Of a DNA stretch of 43,107 bases, positions 1 to 9,600 are shown in pieces (the stretch's first letter is position 1; each line of letters opens with the position of its first letter). The stretch is from Salinivirgaceae bacterium. GTDB lineage: Bacteria; Bacteroidota; Bacteroidia; Bacteroidales; Salinivirgaceae. The notes below the pieces were generated by a model. That model searched no databases and was not told where the DNA came from. It was given only the letters and a program-made list of their open reading frames with translations. The stretch is taken from assembly GCA_028709085.1 (NCBI GenBank), contig JAQVXQ010000010.1:1-43107 (forward strand), in the 5' to 3' direction. The translations under genes and the position numbers were made by a program.

Positions 1-1
1 T

Positions 2-967
2 TATCACAAAGAATTTGGCGTTTCGCTGCGCACTCGATTTTTTGCCAACATTGCATTTTTGAACAAAATGATGGCACTGTTGCCACCTCTGTTCAATACT
101 TTTATGCAATCAAAATGGATTTCCAAACCCATAAAAAAAATCTTACGGGTGGCTCAACAACGCAATTTGCCTGTCGTAGCATCAGAAACACTTCGTCAAT
201 ATTTTCGGACAATTCATGCGCAAAAATCAAAAAATGACCGCTCGTTGTACCTTTTTATTGACGAGTTTACAAATCATACCGAGACTGAAGTGGGAATGGC
301 GGCAATTCACCTGTTGCTAAAACTGGGTTACACCGTAAGAACTGTGAAACATCCGCAAAGTGGACGCTCGCTCATAAGTAAAGGCTTTTTAAAGCAAGCA
401 ACTAAAATTGCTGAAAAGCAGGTACGGTTGTTTGAACCAATTGTCTCCGAAAATGTTCCTTTGGTGGGAATTGAACCGTCGGGAATTTTGAGTTTCCGCG
501 ACGAATATCCCGACCTTTTGCGAGGCAATTTAAAGGAAAAGGCATATAAATTATCCAAACATTGTCTGTTGATCGACGAGTTTATCGTAAAAGAGTTCAA
601 GGCTGGACATATTAAGCAGGAGCAGTTTACCAAGGAGTTGCAGAATATTAAGTTGCACACTCATTGTCAACAAAAGGCCATTGCAACATCAAAAGCAACC
701 ATCGAAATGTTGCAAATTCCCGTTAACTTTCTGGTCGAAGAGATTAAATCGGGATGTTGTGGAATGGCAGGAAGTTTTGGTTATGAAGCCGAACATTTTA
801 AATTGTCAATGAAAATTGGAGAAATGGTTCTTTTTCCCGAAATTCGCAAGACCAAAGTGGAATCTCCAATTGCTGCAAATGGGACAAGTTGTAGGCAACA
901 AATATATGATGGTACGGGGAGAGAGGCACTCCACTCCATACAAATTTTATACGATGCCTTGTTGTAA
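2..967 (+). CDS. C-terminal part of FAD-linked oxidase / Fe-S protein (GlcD-GlpC type), cut by the window edge
   Basis: The reading frame is open from base 2 with no start before it, so this is the last ~321 residues of a longer protein; the TTG at 59 is internal. The fragment carries a cysteine-rich CCG domain: a Cys-Cys pair at 755-760 in the context SGCCGMAGSFGYE and a further Cys at 890-892 in GTSCRQQ. Such domains bind an Fe-S cluster in GlpC, HdrB and the C-terminal half of large D-2-hydroxyacid dehydrogenases of the YdiJ/GlcD type, which run to about 950-1000 residues and have an N-terminal FAD domain. By inference this is a membrane-associated, quinone-linked 2-hydroxyacid (D-lactate or D-2-hydroxyglutarate) dehydrogenase. 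The substrate cannot be read from this end, and a separate GlpC-like subunit is the alternative. The rhomboid gene follows after 32 bases on the same strand. Confidence 0.8.
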   Translation, partial: YHKEFGVSLRTRFFANIAFLNKMMALLPPLFNTFMQSKWISKPIKKILRVAQQRNLPVVASETLRQYFRTIHAQKSKNDRSLYLFIDEFTNHTETEVGMAAIHLLLKLGYTVRTVKHPQSGRSLISKGFLKQATKIAEKQVRLFEPIVSENVPLVGIEPSGILSFRDEYPDLLRGNLKEKAYKLSKHCLLIDEFIVKEFKAGHIKQEQFTKELQNIKLHTHCQQKAIATSKATIEMLQIPVNFLVEEIKSGCCGMAGSFGYEAEHFKLSMKIGEMVLFPEIRKTKVESPIAANGTSCRQQIYDGTGREALHSIQILYDALL

Positions 968-999
968 AACGTTATTTTCATTTAGTTAAGCATTTGTTT

Positions 1000-1896
1000 A
1001 TGAGTCTTATTGATGAAATCCGAGCTGCGGCTCGTTCCGGAGGAATGGTTACACAGTTGATCGCCATTAATTTAGGAGTGTTTCTAATTGTTAATCTAGT
1101 TGGAGTTTTCTATTTCCTAGGTGGAAATGGAGGATCAAATATGTTAACATCTTATTTAGCTGTTCCAGCGAGCATTCCAATGTTGTGGACCAGGCCTTGG
1201 ACAATTTTCACTTATATGTTTCTGCATGAGGGGTTTTTGCATATTCTGTTCAATATACTATGGCTATATTGGTTTGGAACCATCTTTCTTCAATATTTCT
1301 CCTCGAAACAACTTTTGGGACTCTATATTTTAGGCGGTTTATTCGGAGGATTGTTTTACATAGTATCCTTTAATGTTTTTCCTGTTTTTGCTCCACACGT
1401 TCTTCGCAGTTATGCGCTAGGTGCGTCGGCATCGGTTATTGCAATTGTTGCTGCCACGGCGGTTTACGTACCCAATTATGTGGTGCAGTTGATGTTTATT
1501 GGTCCAGTGAAGTTGAAATGGATTGCAATTGTGATGATTGTTCTCGATGTAATTGGAGTTTCATCCGGAAATAGTGGAGGACACTTAGCCCATTTAGGAG
1601 GCGCTTTTATGGGCTGGATTTTCATCAACTCTTATCGCAATAAAACCGATTTAACGAAGTTTATACCTTGGATTGCAACCAATTTATTTTCGAAAACGAA
1701 AACAAAGAAAAAGAATCCGCACATGCATGTGAGTTACAAACGTGGTGAGACGGAACATGAATATAACGCTCGTAAGCGGGAGAACCAGAAACAGTTGGAT
1801 TCCATTCTCGAAAAAGTTAAAAAAGATGGATACGCCAGTCTTAGCAGAGCGGAAAAGGATATACTTTTTGATTCGAGCAATAAAAAAGATTTGTAA
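1000..1896 (+). CDS. Rhomboid family intramembrane serine protease
   Basis: This is a polytopic membrane protein of 298 residues. It has the rhomboid signature: FLHILFN in the second membrane region, the serine in GASA (Ser143, the GxSx motif) and the histidine in AHLGG (His198), a Ser-His spacing of 55 that fits the family dyad. Rhomboids cut transmembrane substrates within the membrane. The last ~70 residues are soluble and basic, then acidic (KTKKKN, then RAEKDILF), a tail common on Bacteroidota rhomboids. I prefer the ATG at 1000 over the TTG two codons earlier. The EEP-fold gene starts 18 bases downstream, so the two are probably co-transcribed. The substrate is unknown. Confidence 0.92.
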   Translation: MSLIDEIRAAARSGGMVTQLIAINLGVFLIVNLVGVFYFLGGNGGSNMLTSYLAVPASIPMLWTRPWTIFTYMFLHEGFLHILFNILWLYWFGTIFLQYFSSKQLLGLYILGGLFGGLFYIVSFNVFPVFAPHVLRSYALGASASVIAIVAATAVYVPNYVVQLMFIGPVKLKWIAIVMIVLDVIGVSSGNSGGHLAHLGGAFMGWIFINSYRNKTDLTKFIPWIATNLFSKTKTKKKNPHMHVSYKRGETEHEYNARKRENQKQLDSILEKVKKDGYASLSRAEKDILFDSSNKKDL

Positions 1897-1914
1897 TTAT
1901 TTAACGGGTTGTAA

Positions 1915-3006
1915 ATGAGGAATTTAATTTCAAATATAGGACTTTTTGTAACTTCGATCTTTTCGATATTTATATTGATTTCGCATATTGCTCCGCATAT
2001 ATCTCCCAATACGTTTGTTATTCCACAGTTTTTTGGCATAATTTATCCCTATTTGGTTGCAACCAATATTTTGATTGCAATTTTTTGGTTATTGCGTAAG
2101 AAGTTGGTTTTCCTAATCCCATTAATCTCTTTATTGTCGGGCTATAATCACATTGCCAACATGGTTGGAGTGGCTTATTTTGAGACCGAAACACTGGAAA
2201 ACACAAAACAGCTTAAGGTTGTATCCTATAATGTCCGACTTTTTGATCTCTATAATTGGTCAAAAAACAAAGAAACTCGAAATAAAATATTGACCTATCT
2301 CGATGAAATAAATGCCGATATTGTCTGTTTCCAAGAGTATTACGATGATCTTACCAACGAATTTGAAACCACATCGGAGATTTTGAAAAGTGCTAAAATG
2401 AAATATCATAAAATAGCACCCAGTTATGTAGCAAAGGATTTGTATCGTTTTGGAATAGCCACTTTTAGTCGTTTCCCTATTGTTAATTCGGGGGAAATTT
2501 CCTTCAAAAACTCACAAAACAATTGCTTGTGGACTGATTTGTTAATCGAGAAAGATACGGTGCGTGTATATAATATACACTTGCAAAGTAACCATTTTGA
2601 GATCGATGATTATGAGTTTATCCGTAAAATTAATACCAGCCCCACAAGTATTGAGTTTAAACAGTTGCACGGTTTTTTTACCCGTTTGTCAATTGCCTAC
2701 CGAAAGCGTGCCGACCAAGCGGAAAAAATCGCTGAGCATATGGCCCAAACTACTTACGCTAAGTTAGTTTGTGCCGATCTAAACGACACTCACCTCTCTT
2801 ATGCCTATCAGCAAATTAGGGGCAATTTTAAGGATTCCTTTCGAGAGTCGGGGTTCGGTTTGGGGCACTCTTTTGGGAGTTTGTTAACCTCGGTTCGAAT
2901 TGATTATATTTTCTATGATAAGAATTTTATTTCAACTAGTTTTCAGACTGGAAAACCCGATTTGAGCGATCATAAACCCATAATTGGAGTAATAGAGAAA
3001 AAGTAA
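1915..3006 (+). CDS. Membrane-anchored endonuclease/exonuclease/phosphatase (EEP) family protein
   Basis: This 363-residue protein has about three N-terminal membrane segments (residues ~1-85) followed by an EEP-fold domain from residue ~100. Family motifs seen in order are SYNVRLFDLYNW, ADIVCFQEYY (metal-binding Glu), HLQSNH, CADLND and SDHKPI at the C-terminus. The EEP superfamily includes DNases, sphingomyelinases and inositol phosphatases, so the fold and metal-dependent phosphoester hydrolysis are clear but the substrate is not. The membrane anchor places the catalytic domain at the envelope. It sits 18 bases after the rhomboid gene and 57 before the AI-2E-type transporter, on one strand. 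Confidence 0.88.
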   Translation: MRNLISNIGLFVTSIFSIFILISHIAPHISPNTFVIPQFFGIIYPYLVATNILIAIFWLLRKKLVFLIPLISLLSGYNHIANMVGVAYFETETLENTKQLKVVSYNVRLFDLYNWSKNKETRNKILTYLDEINADIVCFQEYYDDLTNEFETTSEILKSAKMKYHKIAPSYVAKDLYRFGIATFSRFPIVNSGEISFKNSQNNCLWTDLLIEKDTVRVYNIHLQSNHFEIDDYEFIRKINTSPTSIEFKQLHGFFTRLSIAYRKRADQAEKIAEHMAQTTYAKLVCADLNDTHLSYAYQQIRGNFKDSFRESGFGLGHSFGSLLTSVRIDYIFYDKNFISTSFQTGKPDLSDHKPIIGVIEKK

Positions 3007-3063
3007 AATGGAGTTGTTGTTCGTTCTGTTTTTGGTCTTTAACCAATTTAATACCAAGTTGTT

Positions 3064-4164
3064 ATGAATATCGCGCGATTACTCAAATGTTTGGTAGGGG
3101 TTACTATTTTCGTCACTCTTATATGGTTTTTTAGTCCCATTGTCATTTATGTGATGTTAGCCTCTGTGATCGCCTTGGTGGGACGACCCATGGTGACTTT
3201 GCTTATGAAATTTAAGATTTGGAAAATACGCATCTCAAAAGGGGTTGCTGCACTTATAACATTACTCTTAATTTGGTTTTTTGTTTTCGCTTTTCTCTCT
3301 TTGTTTATTCCTTTATTGATTACCGAAATTACAATCATAAGTTCCATTGATCCTCAACTGTTGTTAAGTCACTTTAGTGAACCTTTGAATTCCATTCAAG
3401 CCTTTTATAATCAATATATTAACTATGCAAATGAGACTTTCTCTGTTAAAGAGTTGATTTTAGATCGGATTGCTGAAACCTTCAATATATCGAAAGTTGT
3501 TGCCATTTTATCGGGAATTTCCGCAGCTTTAGGGAACATTGTAATTGCTGTTTTTAGTGTAACCTTCATATCGTTTTTTTTACTCCGCGATCGTACCTTG
3601 CTGTTGCGAGTGATTTTACTTCTTTTTCCAGAGAATCGAGAAGCAGAAATTTTACACGCTAGCAATTCAATAAATCAATTGCTTCGACGATATTTTGTTG
3701 GGGTAGCCTTGCAATCAACGTTCATATTTGCCCTCGTTTTTATAGGGTTAACCATTGTTGGAATTGACCTTAGTCATGTTATGTTAATTTCTTCTTTTGC
3801 GGCTGTAATTAATGTTATTCCTTATGTTGGGCCATTAATTGGCGCTCTTTTCGGAGTAGTGGTTGGCGTTCTTGTCAATTTGCAGGTTTATGACCAAGGT
3901 GCGTTGCTCTATTTAATGTTGTACATAGCCATCGTATTTGCTATAGTTCAGTTGATCGATAATTTTATTTTTCAACCCTACATTTTTTCAACGACTGTAA
4001 AAGCACATCCCTTAGAAATATTTATTGTTATTCTTATGTCAGGCTTTATTGGTGGTGTGTTAGGAATGATTGTTGGAGTCCCAATCTACACGATTCTTCG
4101 CGTTGTAGCCAAAGAATTTCTGTCGCGATACCGTTTTATACGTAAAATTACACAAAGTATTTAG
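3064..4164 (+). CDS. AI-2E family transporter (PerM/YdiK-like)
   Basis: This is a 366-residue protein with about seven to eight hydrophobic segments. The layout is that of the AI-2E (UPF0118) family: two N-terminal helices, a soluble stretch at ~90-140 (SHFSEPLNSIQAFYNQYINYAN region), and a conserved C-terminal half with NVIPYVGPLIGA and the final GGVLGMIVGVPIYTILR. Members have been linked to AI-2 export or Na+/H+ exchange; most are uncharacterised, so the cargo cannot be stated here. It is the last gene of the (+) run that starts with the oxidoreductase. Confidence 0.88.
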   Translation: MNIARLLKCLVGVTIFVTLIWFFSPIVIYVMLASVIALVGRPMVTLLMKFKIWKIRISKGVAALITLLLIWFFVFAFLSLFIPLLITEITIISSIDPQLLLSHFSEPLNSIQAFYNQYINYANETFSVKELILDRIAETFNISKVVAILSGISAALGNIVIAVFSVTFISFFLLRDRTLLLRVILLLFPENREAEILHASNSINQLLRRYFVGVALQSTFIFALVFIGLTIVGIDLSHVMLISSFAAVINVIPYVGPLIGALFGVVVGVLVNLQVYDQGALLYLMLYIAIVFAIVQLIDNFIFQPYIFSTTVKAHPLEIFIVILMSGFIGGVLGMIVGVPIYTILRVVAKEFLSRYRFIRKITQSI

Positions 4165-4186
4165 ATATATTTTTCATAAAAATGCT

Positions 4187-4194
4187 TATGTTTG
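4187..4194 (+). promoter_or_regulatory. Possible -7 element upstream of the type B T9SS cargo gene
   Basis: TATGTTTG fits the Bacteroidota -7 consensus TAnnTTTG and lies 76 bases before the ATG at 4271. No convincing TTTG is found 17-19 bases upstream, so support is partial. Confidence 0.35.
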
Positions 4195-4270
4195 CATGGA
4201 GAGTTCTGTAAATGATAAAGGTACAAAACCATTTTAAATTCTCATCAATGCAATGTTATAACTTTTAGCG

Positions 4271-5101
4271 ATGAAAAAAATCATATTTACCTTAATATTT
4301 ACGTTAATATTTGGAATGACATATAGTCAGATAACCATTAGTGCAAATCGTGACGTAATTTGCGTATTGGATACTGTGCGTATTAGTATGCAAGGTGTAG
4401 CCTCTTCAGTAGAATGGGATTTTGGCGAAGATGCCACTCCTTCTTTTGCTTCAACAATAGGACCGCATATTATTAAATATACGACCCCTGGAATTAAAAT
4501 AATTCTAATAGATGCGCTTATTGGAGGAGTAACTGTAAAAGACTCCTTGAAGATTACGGTTTCTCAACTCGATTCAACGGACGTTGATCTAAACCTCAAC
4601 GTTGACCCTTCAGCCCAATATATTTTGAATGCTTCGGTTAATGTCCGTTCCACCGTATCCGTTCTTCCATATTCTTATCGATGGTTTGTGGATGATGTAA
4701 TTATGGATTCAGTAAATAATCCGTTTATATATACGTTTAGTCAGGCAAGCACATATGCTGTGAAAATGGTTATGAAAGATGCTGGTGGCTGTGAAGTATC
4801 AAAAAGCAGTACATTTACGTCGGTGGATATATTCAAAGCACCCAACGTTTTCACGCCCAATAATGATGGCGAAAACGATGAATTTAAAATTGAAAGTACC
4901 GGATTAATCGAATTTTCAATGGAAATATACGACCGATGGGGAAGTTTAGTCTATAACCCAAAGATTGTGGGTACACAATTGATATGGGATGGCAGAAATA
5001 GTGCAGGAATTATTGTAAAAACAGGGGTGTATTTCTATGTGGTTACACCAGAAGATCCGACCATTGAACCTCTGAAGGGATTTATTCATCTATATAGGTA
5101 A
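4271..5101 (+). CDS. PKD-like protein with T9SS type B (gliding-motility-associated) C-terminal domain
   Basis: This 276-residue secreted protein has a signal peptide at ~1-20 ending near YSQ. It has two Ig/PKD-like regions (~21-95, with VEWDFGEDATPSF, and ~100-185, with YSYRWFVDD). A C-terminal domain at ~190-276 opens with PNVFTPNNDGENDEFKIE and continues with YDRWGSLVY, WDGR and GVYFYVV. That C-terminal block is the type B T9SS sorting domain (CHU_C family), which directs export through the type IX system. The protein is unusually short for this class, which often carries many repeats, so it is probably a small surface adhesin or structural protein. Function beyond secretion is inferred. 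Confidence 0.88.
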   Translation: MKKIIFTLIFTLIFGMTYSQITISANRDVICVLDTVRISMQGVASSVEWDFGEDATPSFASTIGPHIIKYTTPGIKIILIDALIGGVTVKDSLKITVSQLDSTDVDLNLNVDPSAQYILNASVNVRSTVSVLPYSYRWFVDDVIMDSVNNPFIYTFSQASTYAVKMVMKDAGGCEVSKSSTFTSVDIFKAPNVFTPNNDGENDEFKIESTGLIEFSMEIYDRWGSLVYNPKIVGTQLIWDGRNSAGIIVKTGVYFYVVTPEDPTIEPLKGFIHLYR

Positions 5102-5109
5102 ACAAAAAG

Positions 5110-5206
5110 TGGGTAAGCTACTTGCATCGCACTGCTCAACCATCTACCCTTGCTTCCTTCCGAACCTGGGGGATTTGACAGGAGCGAGTCGTACAAGACT
5201 TACCCA
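5110..5206 (-). ncRNA. ffs: Signal recognition particle RNA, small bacterial (4.5S-like) type
   Basis: Read on the minus strand, this ~97-base segment contains CCAGGTTCGGAAGGAAGCA, matching the universal SRP domain IV core (GGTCCGGAAGGAAGCA) with its GGAA tetraloop and the symmetric and asymmetric internal loops. The ends GGGTAAG and CTTACCC pair to close a long hairpin. A T-run follows the 3' end (ACTTTTTGTT on the minus strand). A Bacteroidota promoter sits directly upstream. The RNA binds Ffh and targets membrane proteins co-translationally. Ends are placed from the closing stem and could be off by a few bases. Confidence 0.92.
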
Positions 5207-5209
5207 GCA

Positions 5210-5240
5210 CAAAGATACAACATAATTATAGTCCCACAAT
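5210..5240 (-). promoter_or_regulatory. Promoter of the SRP RNA gene
   Basis: On the minus strand, ATTG (5240-5237) is followed after 19 bases by TATCTTTG (5217-5210), matching the -33 TTTG / -7 TAnnTTTG form of Bacteroidota housekeeping promoters with one mismatch. The RNA's GGGTAAG end begins 4-5 bases after the -7 box, as expected for the start of transcription. Confidence 0.75.
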
Positions 5241-5344
5241 AAAAATGGGTTTTAATTTCCCCATTAAACAAGCCCTCTTTTTGCTTAATTATTGAAGAGC
5301 TTGAAAATCAATCTTTTTAATTCGTTACTTCAAAAAATATTTCT

Positions 5345-6202
5345 GTGATTATTGTCGTTGATAGTGGTTCCACAAAAGCAATTTGGTATTATTCCTCCCC
5401 ATCCGAAAAAGGAGTGGTACGTACATCCGGTTTGCATCCAAACACACTTGATTCTTTCTCAACCGCTGATTATGAGCAACTTTTGCCATTGATGGGAAGC
5501 TCGGGGAAACTCTTTTTTTATGGATCAGGCTGTTTTGCTTTAACCAGAAGAGCAAAACTCGAAAAATGGTTAAAAGAACGATTTCCCTTGTTTGATATCG
5601 AAGTTCAGTCCGATTTAATCGCTGCCGGCATCGCACTTTATGGTCAAAACGAAGGTATTGTTGGAATTATGGGAACCGGCTCGTCCATGTCGGTGTGGAA
5701 AAATGAGACCATGACATTACCAATTCCTTCCCTTGGATGGGCATTGGGCGACGAAGGAAGTGGATGCGATATTGCTCGTCGGTTTTTTAAGGAGTGGTAC
5801 AGCCATAAATTCCCAGTTCAATTGACAACCGTTTTAGAGAATAACTTGGTCTGGCCCAATGCCTTAGAGTTAATCGATTCCGTATATGGGTCGAGTACGG
5901 GAAATAAATATTTGGCTTCATTTTGTGCCGAAATAGCAACGTTAACAGCTCATGATCCTGTCCGAAGGATAATTCAACATGCGTTCCACGATTATTTCGA
6001 TTACTATGGTGCTGTTCTCTCTGCTAACAAAGATTTACCCATTGCATTTATGGGGAGTGTAGCCCATGGATTTAAAGAAATACTTTTAGCTGTTGCAAAA
6101 GCCCGCGGGCATAATCTCTTTTCCATAGTCGAAAATCCCATCAAAGAACTCGTTACTTATCATATGGCCGACTATTCTGAATCGTCGTCCAGTAACGTCT
6201 GA
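5345..6202 (+). CDS. BadF/BadG/BcrA/BcrD-type sugar kinase (N-acetylglucosamine kinase-like)
   Basis: This 285-residue protein belongs to the ASKHA fold. It begins with the phosphate-1 motif DSGSTKAIW and has GIMGTGS (phosphate-2 region), LGDEGSGCDIARRF (typical of GlcNAc/glucosamine kinases of this group) and FMGSVAHGF (adenosine motif). Proteins of this size in Bacteroidota are usually annotated as N-acetylglucosamine kinase-like and would phosphorylate amino sugars from cell-wall turnover or chitin; the exact sugar is inferred. The start is GTG, directly before the first beta strand, and no in-frame ATG offers a better choice. Its last 31 bases overlap the end of xseB on the other strand. 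Confidence 0.85.
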   Translation: MIIVVDSGSTKAIWYYSSPSEKGVVRTSGLHPNTLDSFSTADYEQLLPLMGSSGKLFFYGSGCFALTRRAKLEKWLKERFPLFDIEVQSDLIAAGIALYGQNEGIVGIMGTGSSMSVWKNETMTLPIPSLGWALGDEGSGCDIARRFFKEWYSHKFPVQLTTVLENNLVWPNALELIDSVYGSSTGNKYLASFCAEIATLTAHDPVRRIIQHAFHDYFDYYGAVLSANKDLPIAFMGSVAHGFKEILLAVAKARGHNLFSIVENPIKELVTYHMADYSESSSSNV

Positions 6203-6372
6203 ATTTCTTGCTCGGTCGATTTAAGTTCTCCTTTGCATTGGGCTAACAATTCCGCTGCCAACGATATTTTCGCTCTTAATATATCTACGTCGGTTTGATC
6301 CGATTCAATATATTCAATGATGGATTCAATTTCCTCAATTTTTTCTGAATAAGTGAGTTTCTTTTTAGCCAC
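6172..6372 (-). CDS. xseB: Exodeoxyribonuclease VII small subunit
   Basis: This is a 66-residue, mostly helical, highly charged protein with the XseB pattern: YSEKIEEIESIIEYIES, DVDILRAKISLAAELLAQCKGEL, and an acidic tail ending LLDDDSE. XseB joins in several copies with XseA to form exonuclease VII, which degrades single-stranded DNA from both ends. The family is normally 60-80 residues, so it is complete. xseA, the usual neighbour, is absent on either side: the base before its start opens a 309-base gap and downstream lies the sugar kinase on the other strand. The tail-to-tail overlap with the kinase is 31 bases. Confidence 0.9.
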   Translation of the reverse strand: MAKKKLTYSEKIEEIESIIEYIESDQTDVDILRAKISLAAELLAQCKGELKSTEQEIQTLLDDDSE

Positions 6373-6681
6373 AGCTCTAGTTTTAGATTTTTATGTAAAC
6401 GCTTCTTTTTAAGATTGTTTTCTTTTTGGATGTAGAGAACCAAATCCCCAATGTTTAAATGTTTTTAGCGTTTTATTTTTCCCCTCAAATATCGGAAATT
6501 GGATTGAATTATTTCCCTTAAACTCTCTTTATAATGTGAAATAAGTAGGAGTCCGCTCTAATCATCTTTGATGTTATTTTATTTTGTGCTGTATTTCAAT
6601 ATATTCGTGGAATTAAATTTGTGTCCCATAAATGTTTGCTAAATTTGAATGTAATTATTTCTGTCTCCCAATCCGAGTTTT
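6373..6681. other. 309-base divergent intergenic region between xseB and the PorU2-like gene
   Basis: AT-rich, with no plausible coding sequence. It holds the well-formed (+) promoter for the PorU2-like gene at its right end. I could not find a matching promoter for xseB on the minus strand and see no riboswitch or strong hairpin. Confidence 0.6.
6618..6647 (+). promoter_or_regulatory. Promoter of the PorU2-like gene
   Basis: TTTG (6618-6621) is followed after 18 bases by TAAATTTG (6640-6647), a full match to the Bacteroidota -33/-7 consensus. The predicted start near 6654 leaves a leader of about 28 bases before the ATG at 6682. Confidence 0.75.
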
Positions 6682-9600
6682 ATGCGTCGATATATACCCG
6701 TCATTGTTTTTATAATCACTATTTGCTTTGTTAATGGATATGCGCAGCCAACGGACAACTGGGTGAGCAATGCACAATCCTACTATCGGATTAAGAATTC
6801 GAATAATGGAGTTGTTCGTATTTCGGCTACATCGTTGATCGATGCGGGAGTACCTGTTAGTTCTTTTGCTCCACAAAATATTCAACTTTTTTATCGGGGC
6901 GACGAAATTCCAATATTTATAAAAGGCGAATCGCAGGGAACCATTGAATATATTGAGTTTGTGGCGTCAAAAAACGATGGATGGTTCGACACCGGGATGT
7001 ATGTTACTGCTTTGAGTCAAATTAACCCCCACATTAGTTTAATTTCCGATACCTCCAGTTATTTCTTAACATGGAATAGCAGTTTTTCAAATCGACGTTA
7101 CCAATTGAAGAATTACCAACAATCCACCACCAACGAAACGTTGATAACTGCTCGTAGGTCTGTGATTTATGCTGCACGTAGTCGCTTTTGTGCCGATGAG
7201 CTTGATCCTGAACTTGGTTCCATGGAAGGATATTACACTTTGCCGTTAATAAGTAAAGGAGGAACAACTTCGCGAACCATCGAATTGCCTGGGAAAATAG
7301 GGCAGGGCGAAGTGTTTTGTTCCACCGCTGTTGGGGGAGCGAATAATGCAGCAACCGAAACGGGATTTAACCACCATTTGCAGATTAAACACGGGAGCAA
7401 GGTTCTTTTGGATACCCTTTTCCGTGGATATCAGGCAATTAAATCTCAATTTGCGCTCAATGCATCCACTTTTGGGCAGTCGCTGGTGTTGAATTATTCA
7501 AGCATTAACGATCAGAGTGTGGCACAAGATTTAATGGGCGTTGCCTATGTAACTGTGGATTATCCAGCCGATTTTACCCTTTCTCCTACTAATTTTGCCA
7601 CGTACACAATTCAATCGTCAAGTGATACTCGACAACTTTTTTTCCAAGGCTTAACCGCTTCCGAAAAACCAACTGTGTACGACGCTTCGAATAATTTAAA
7701 TCTGGTTGCAACATTTACCAGTCAAGGTTGGGGGATTACAATTCCTCCCACCTCCAACGATGTTGTGCTCAATGTGGCTGTCAGTCCAACTACAGTAGGG
7801 GCAAGCATGATCAAGTCTGCAAATATGCAAGTAGCAACGTCGTCGAGTGATTATGTTGTTGTTTCGCATACTTCATTAATGCAGGAAGCTCAGCAATATG
7901 CAGCATTTCGAGGAGGTTTTGCAGTGGATATTGAGCAGCTTTATAATCGATATGCCTATGGTATTCAGCAACATCCGCTGGCAATTCGCTATTTTTTGCA
8001 GTCGCATATTGCAAAGGGCAATGTGATTCCTTCCTATCTCTTTATCATTGGAAAAGGAATTGACATGCTTAAATTGCATACTTCACCGAATCTTATTCCC
8101 AATAATTTGATCCCAGTTCCCGGAGTTCCCTCCACCGATATGTTAATTACCTCTAGGTTAACTCGGTCGAGTCCAATTCCCGAAGTTATGGTGGGACGTT
8201 TGGCGGCAACAACGGGTCAGCAGGTATTGAGCTATCTGGCTAAAGCTCAGGAGCATACTGCGCGTAAACCTTCGTTAGGAGCGAAAAACATTCTTCATTT
8301 TGGTGGAGGTGCCAATATTGCAGAGCAGACCATGTTTGCGAATTATCTTAAGAAATACGAAACCATAATTACCGATACTTTATTTGGTGGGTTTGTTAGT
8401 ACATTTTTGAAAAACAGTTCAGCCCCAATCGTCATTACCCAATCGGATAGTGTGCGTAGTATAATAGAGCAAGGTCCATTATTGCTAACTTTTTTCGGAC
8501 ACTCTTGGACAGGTGGTTTTGATCAGAATATCGACGAACCTGAAAATTTTAACAATCGAGGAAATTATCCGTTAATAATTGCAAACTCCTGCTATTCTGG
8601 AAATATCTATAAGGAAGACGCAAATACAACCAGCGAAAAATGGGTGTTGATTCCTCAAAAAGGCGCTATTGCTTTTCTGGCAAGTGTCCATTTGGGATAT
8701 CCCAATTATTTGAATCGATACACTGAGGAGTTCTATAATAATGTAGCATCGCTAAGCTATGGTCAGAGCTACGGTAAATCCATTATGCAGGCAATAAATA
8801 CCCTCATGACTACGCAGCCCTCTTTGTATATGAAAAGCAACTGTTTGGAGTTTGTTTTTCATGGCGACCCTGCTGTAACTCCTGTTGCGGGACATCTTCC
8901 CGATCCTTTATTGTCCGATTACAGTTTATCGCTTATTCCTAGAAACGTTTCAACTGCCATAGATTCGTTTGCAATTCAAGTTGTTGTGACCAATGTGGGA
9001 CGAACAGTTAACCGTAGTTTACAAATTGATTTACAGCGACTTCTACCTAATGGATCAACTCAAGATAAGGTTGTTACATTGGATAAACTATATTACCAAG
9101 ATACTGTCTTGGTCTATTTCCCGGTCGATCGATACAATGGTGTTGGTCAAAATAGGATTTTGGTTACGCTCGACAATAATAATGAAATTGAGGAGCTGTC
9201 GGAGCTTAATAATCATAAAACCATTGTTTTTAATGTGTCGTCAACGGATATATTTCCTATTTACCCACAAAATTTTGGGTTGGTGGATAAAAATCAAATT
9301 GTCCTGAAAAGTTCAACCGGAAACCCTTTTGAAGAATCGCAATTATACCATTTTCAGCTAGATACAGTTTCTGATTTCTCCTCGCCGTTTTTACAATCGT
9401 CAATGATTGAATCGGTTGGCGGGGTGGTTGATTGGACACCAACTGCTTCTTTGGAGACTGACAAGCCCTATTTTTGGCGTGTGGTGAAAAACACAACGGA
9501 TAATAATCTGGAATGGAATGAATCGAGTTTTACTCTTAATTCCGAAAAAAGCGGTTGGCGACAATTTGGGAAAAATCAAATGCAGAAAAACAACCTTCGA

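Noticed and set aside
59..967. Start codon TTG at 59 as the true start of the first gene
   Set aside because: The frame is open to the window edge and the product is the C-terminal part of a larger Fe-S/FAD protein, so the true start lies outside.
5102..5344. Plus-strand SRP RNA or a small protein gene here
   Set aside because: The conserved SRP core and the promoter both read on the minus strand; no coding frame with protein-like content exists.
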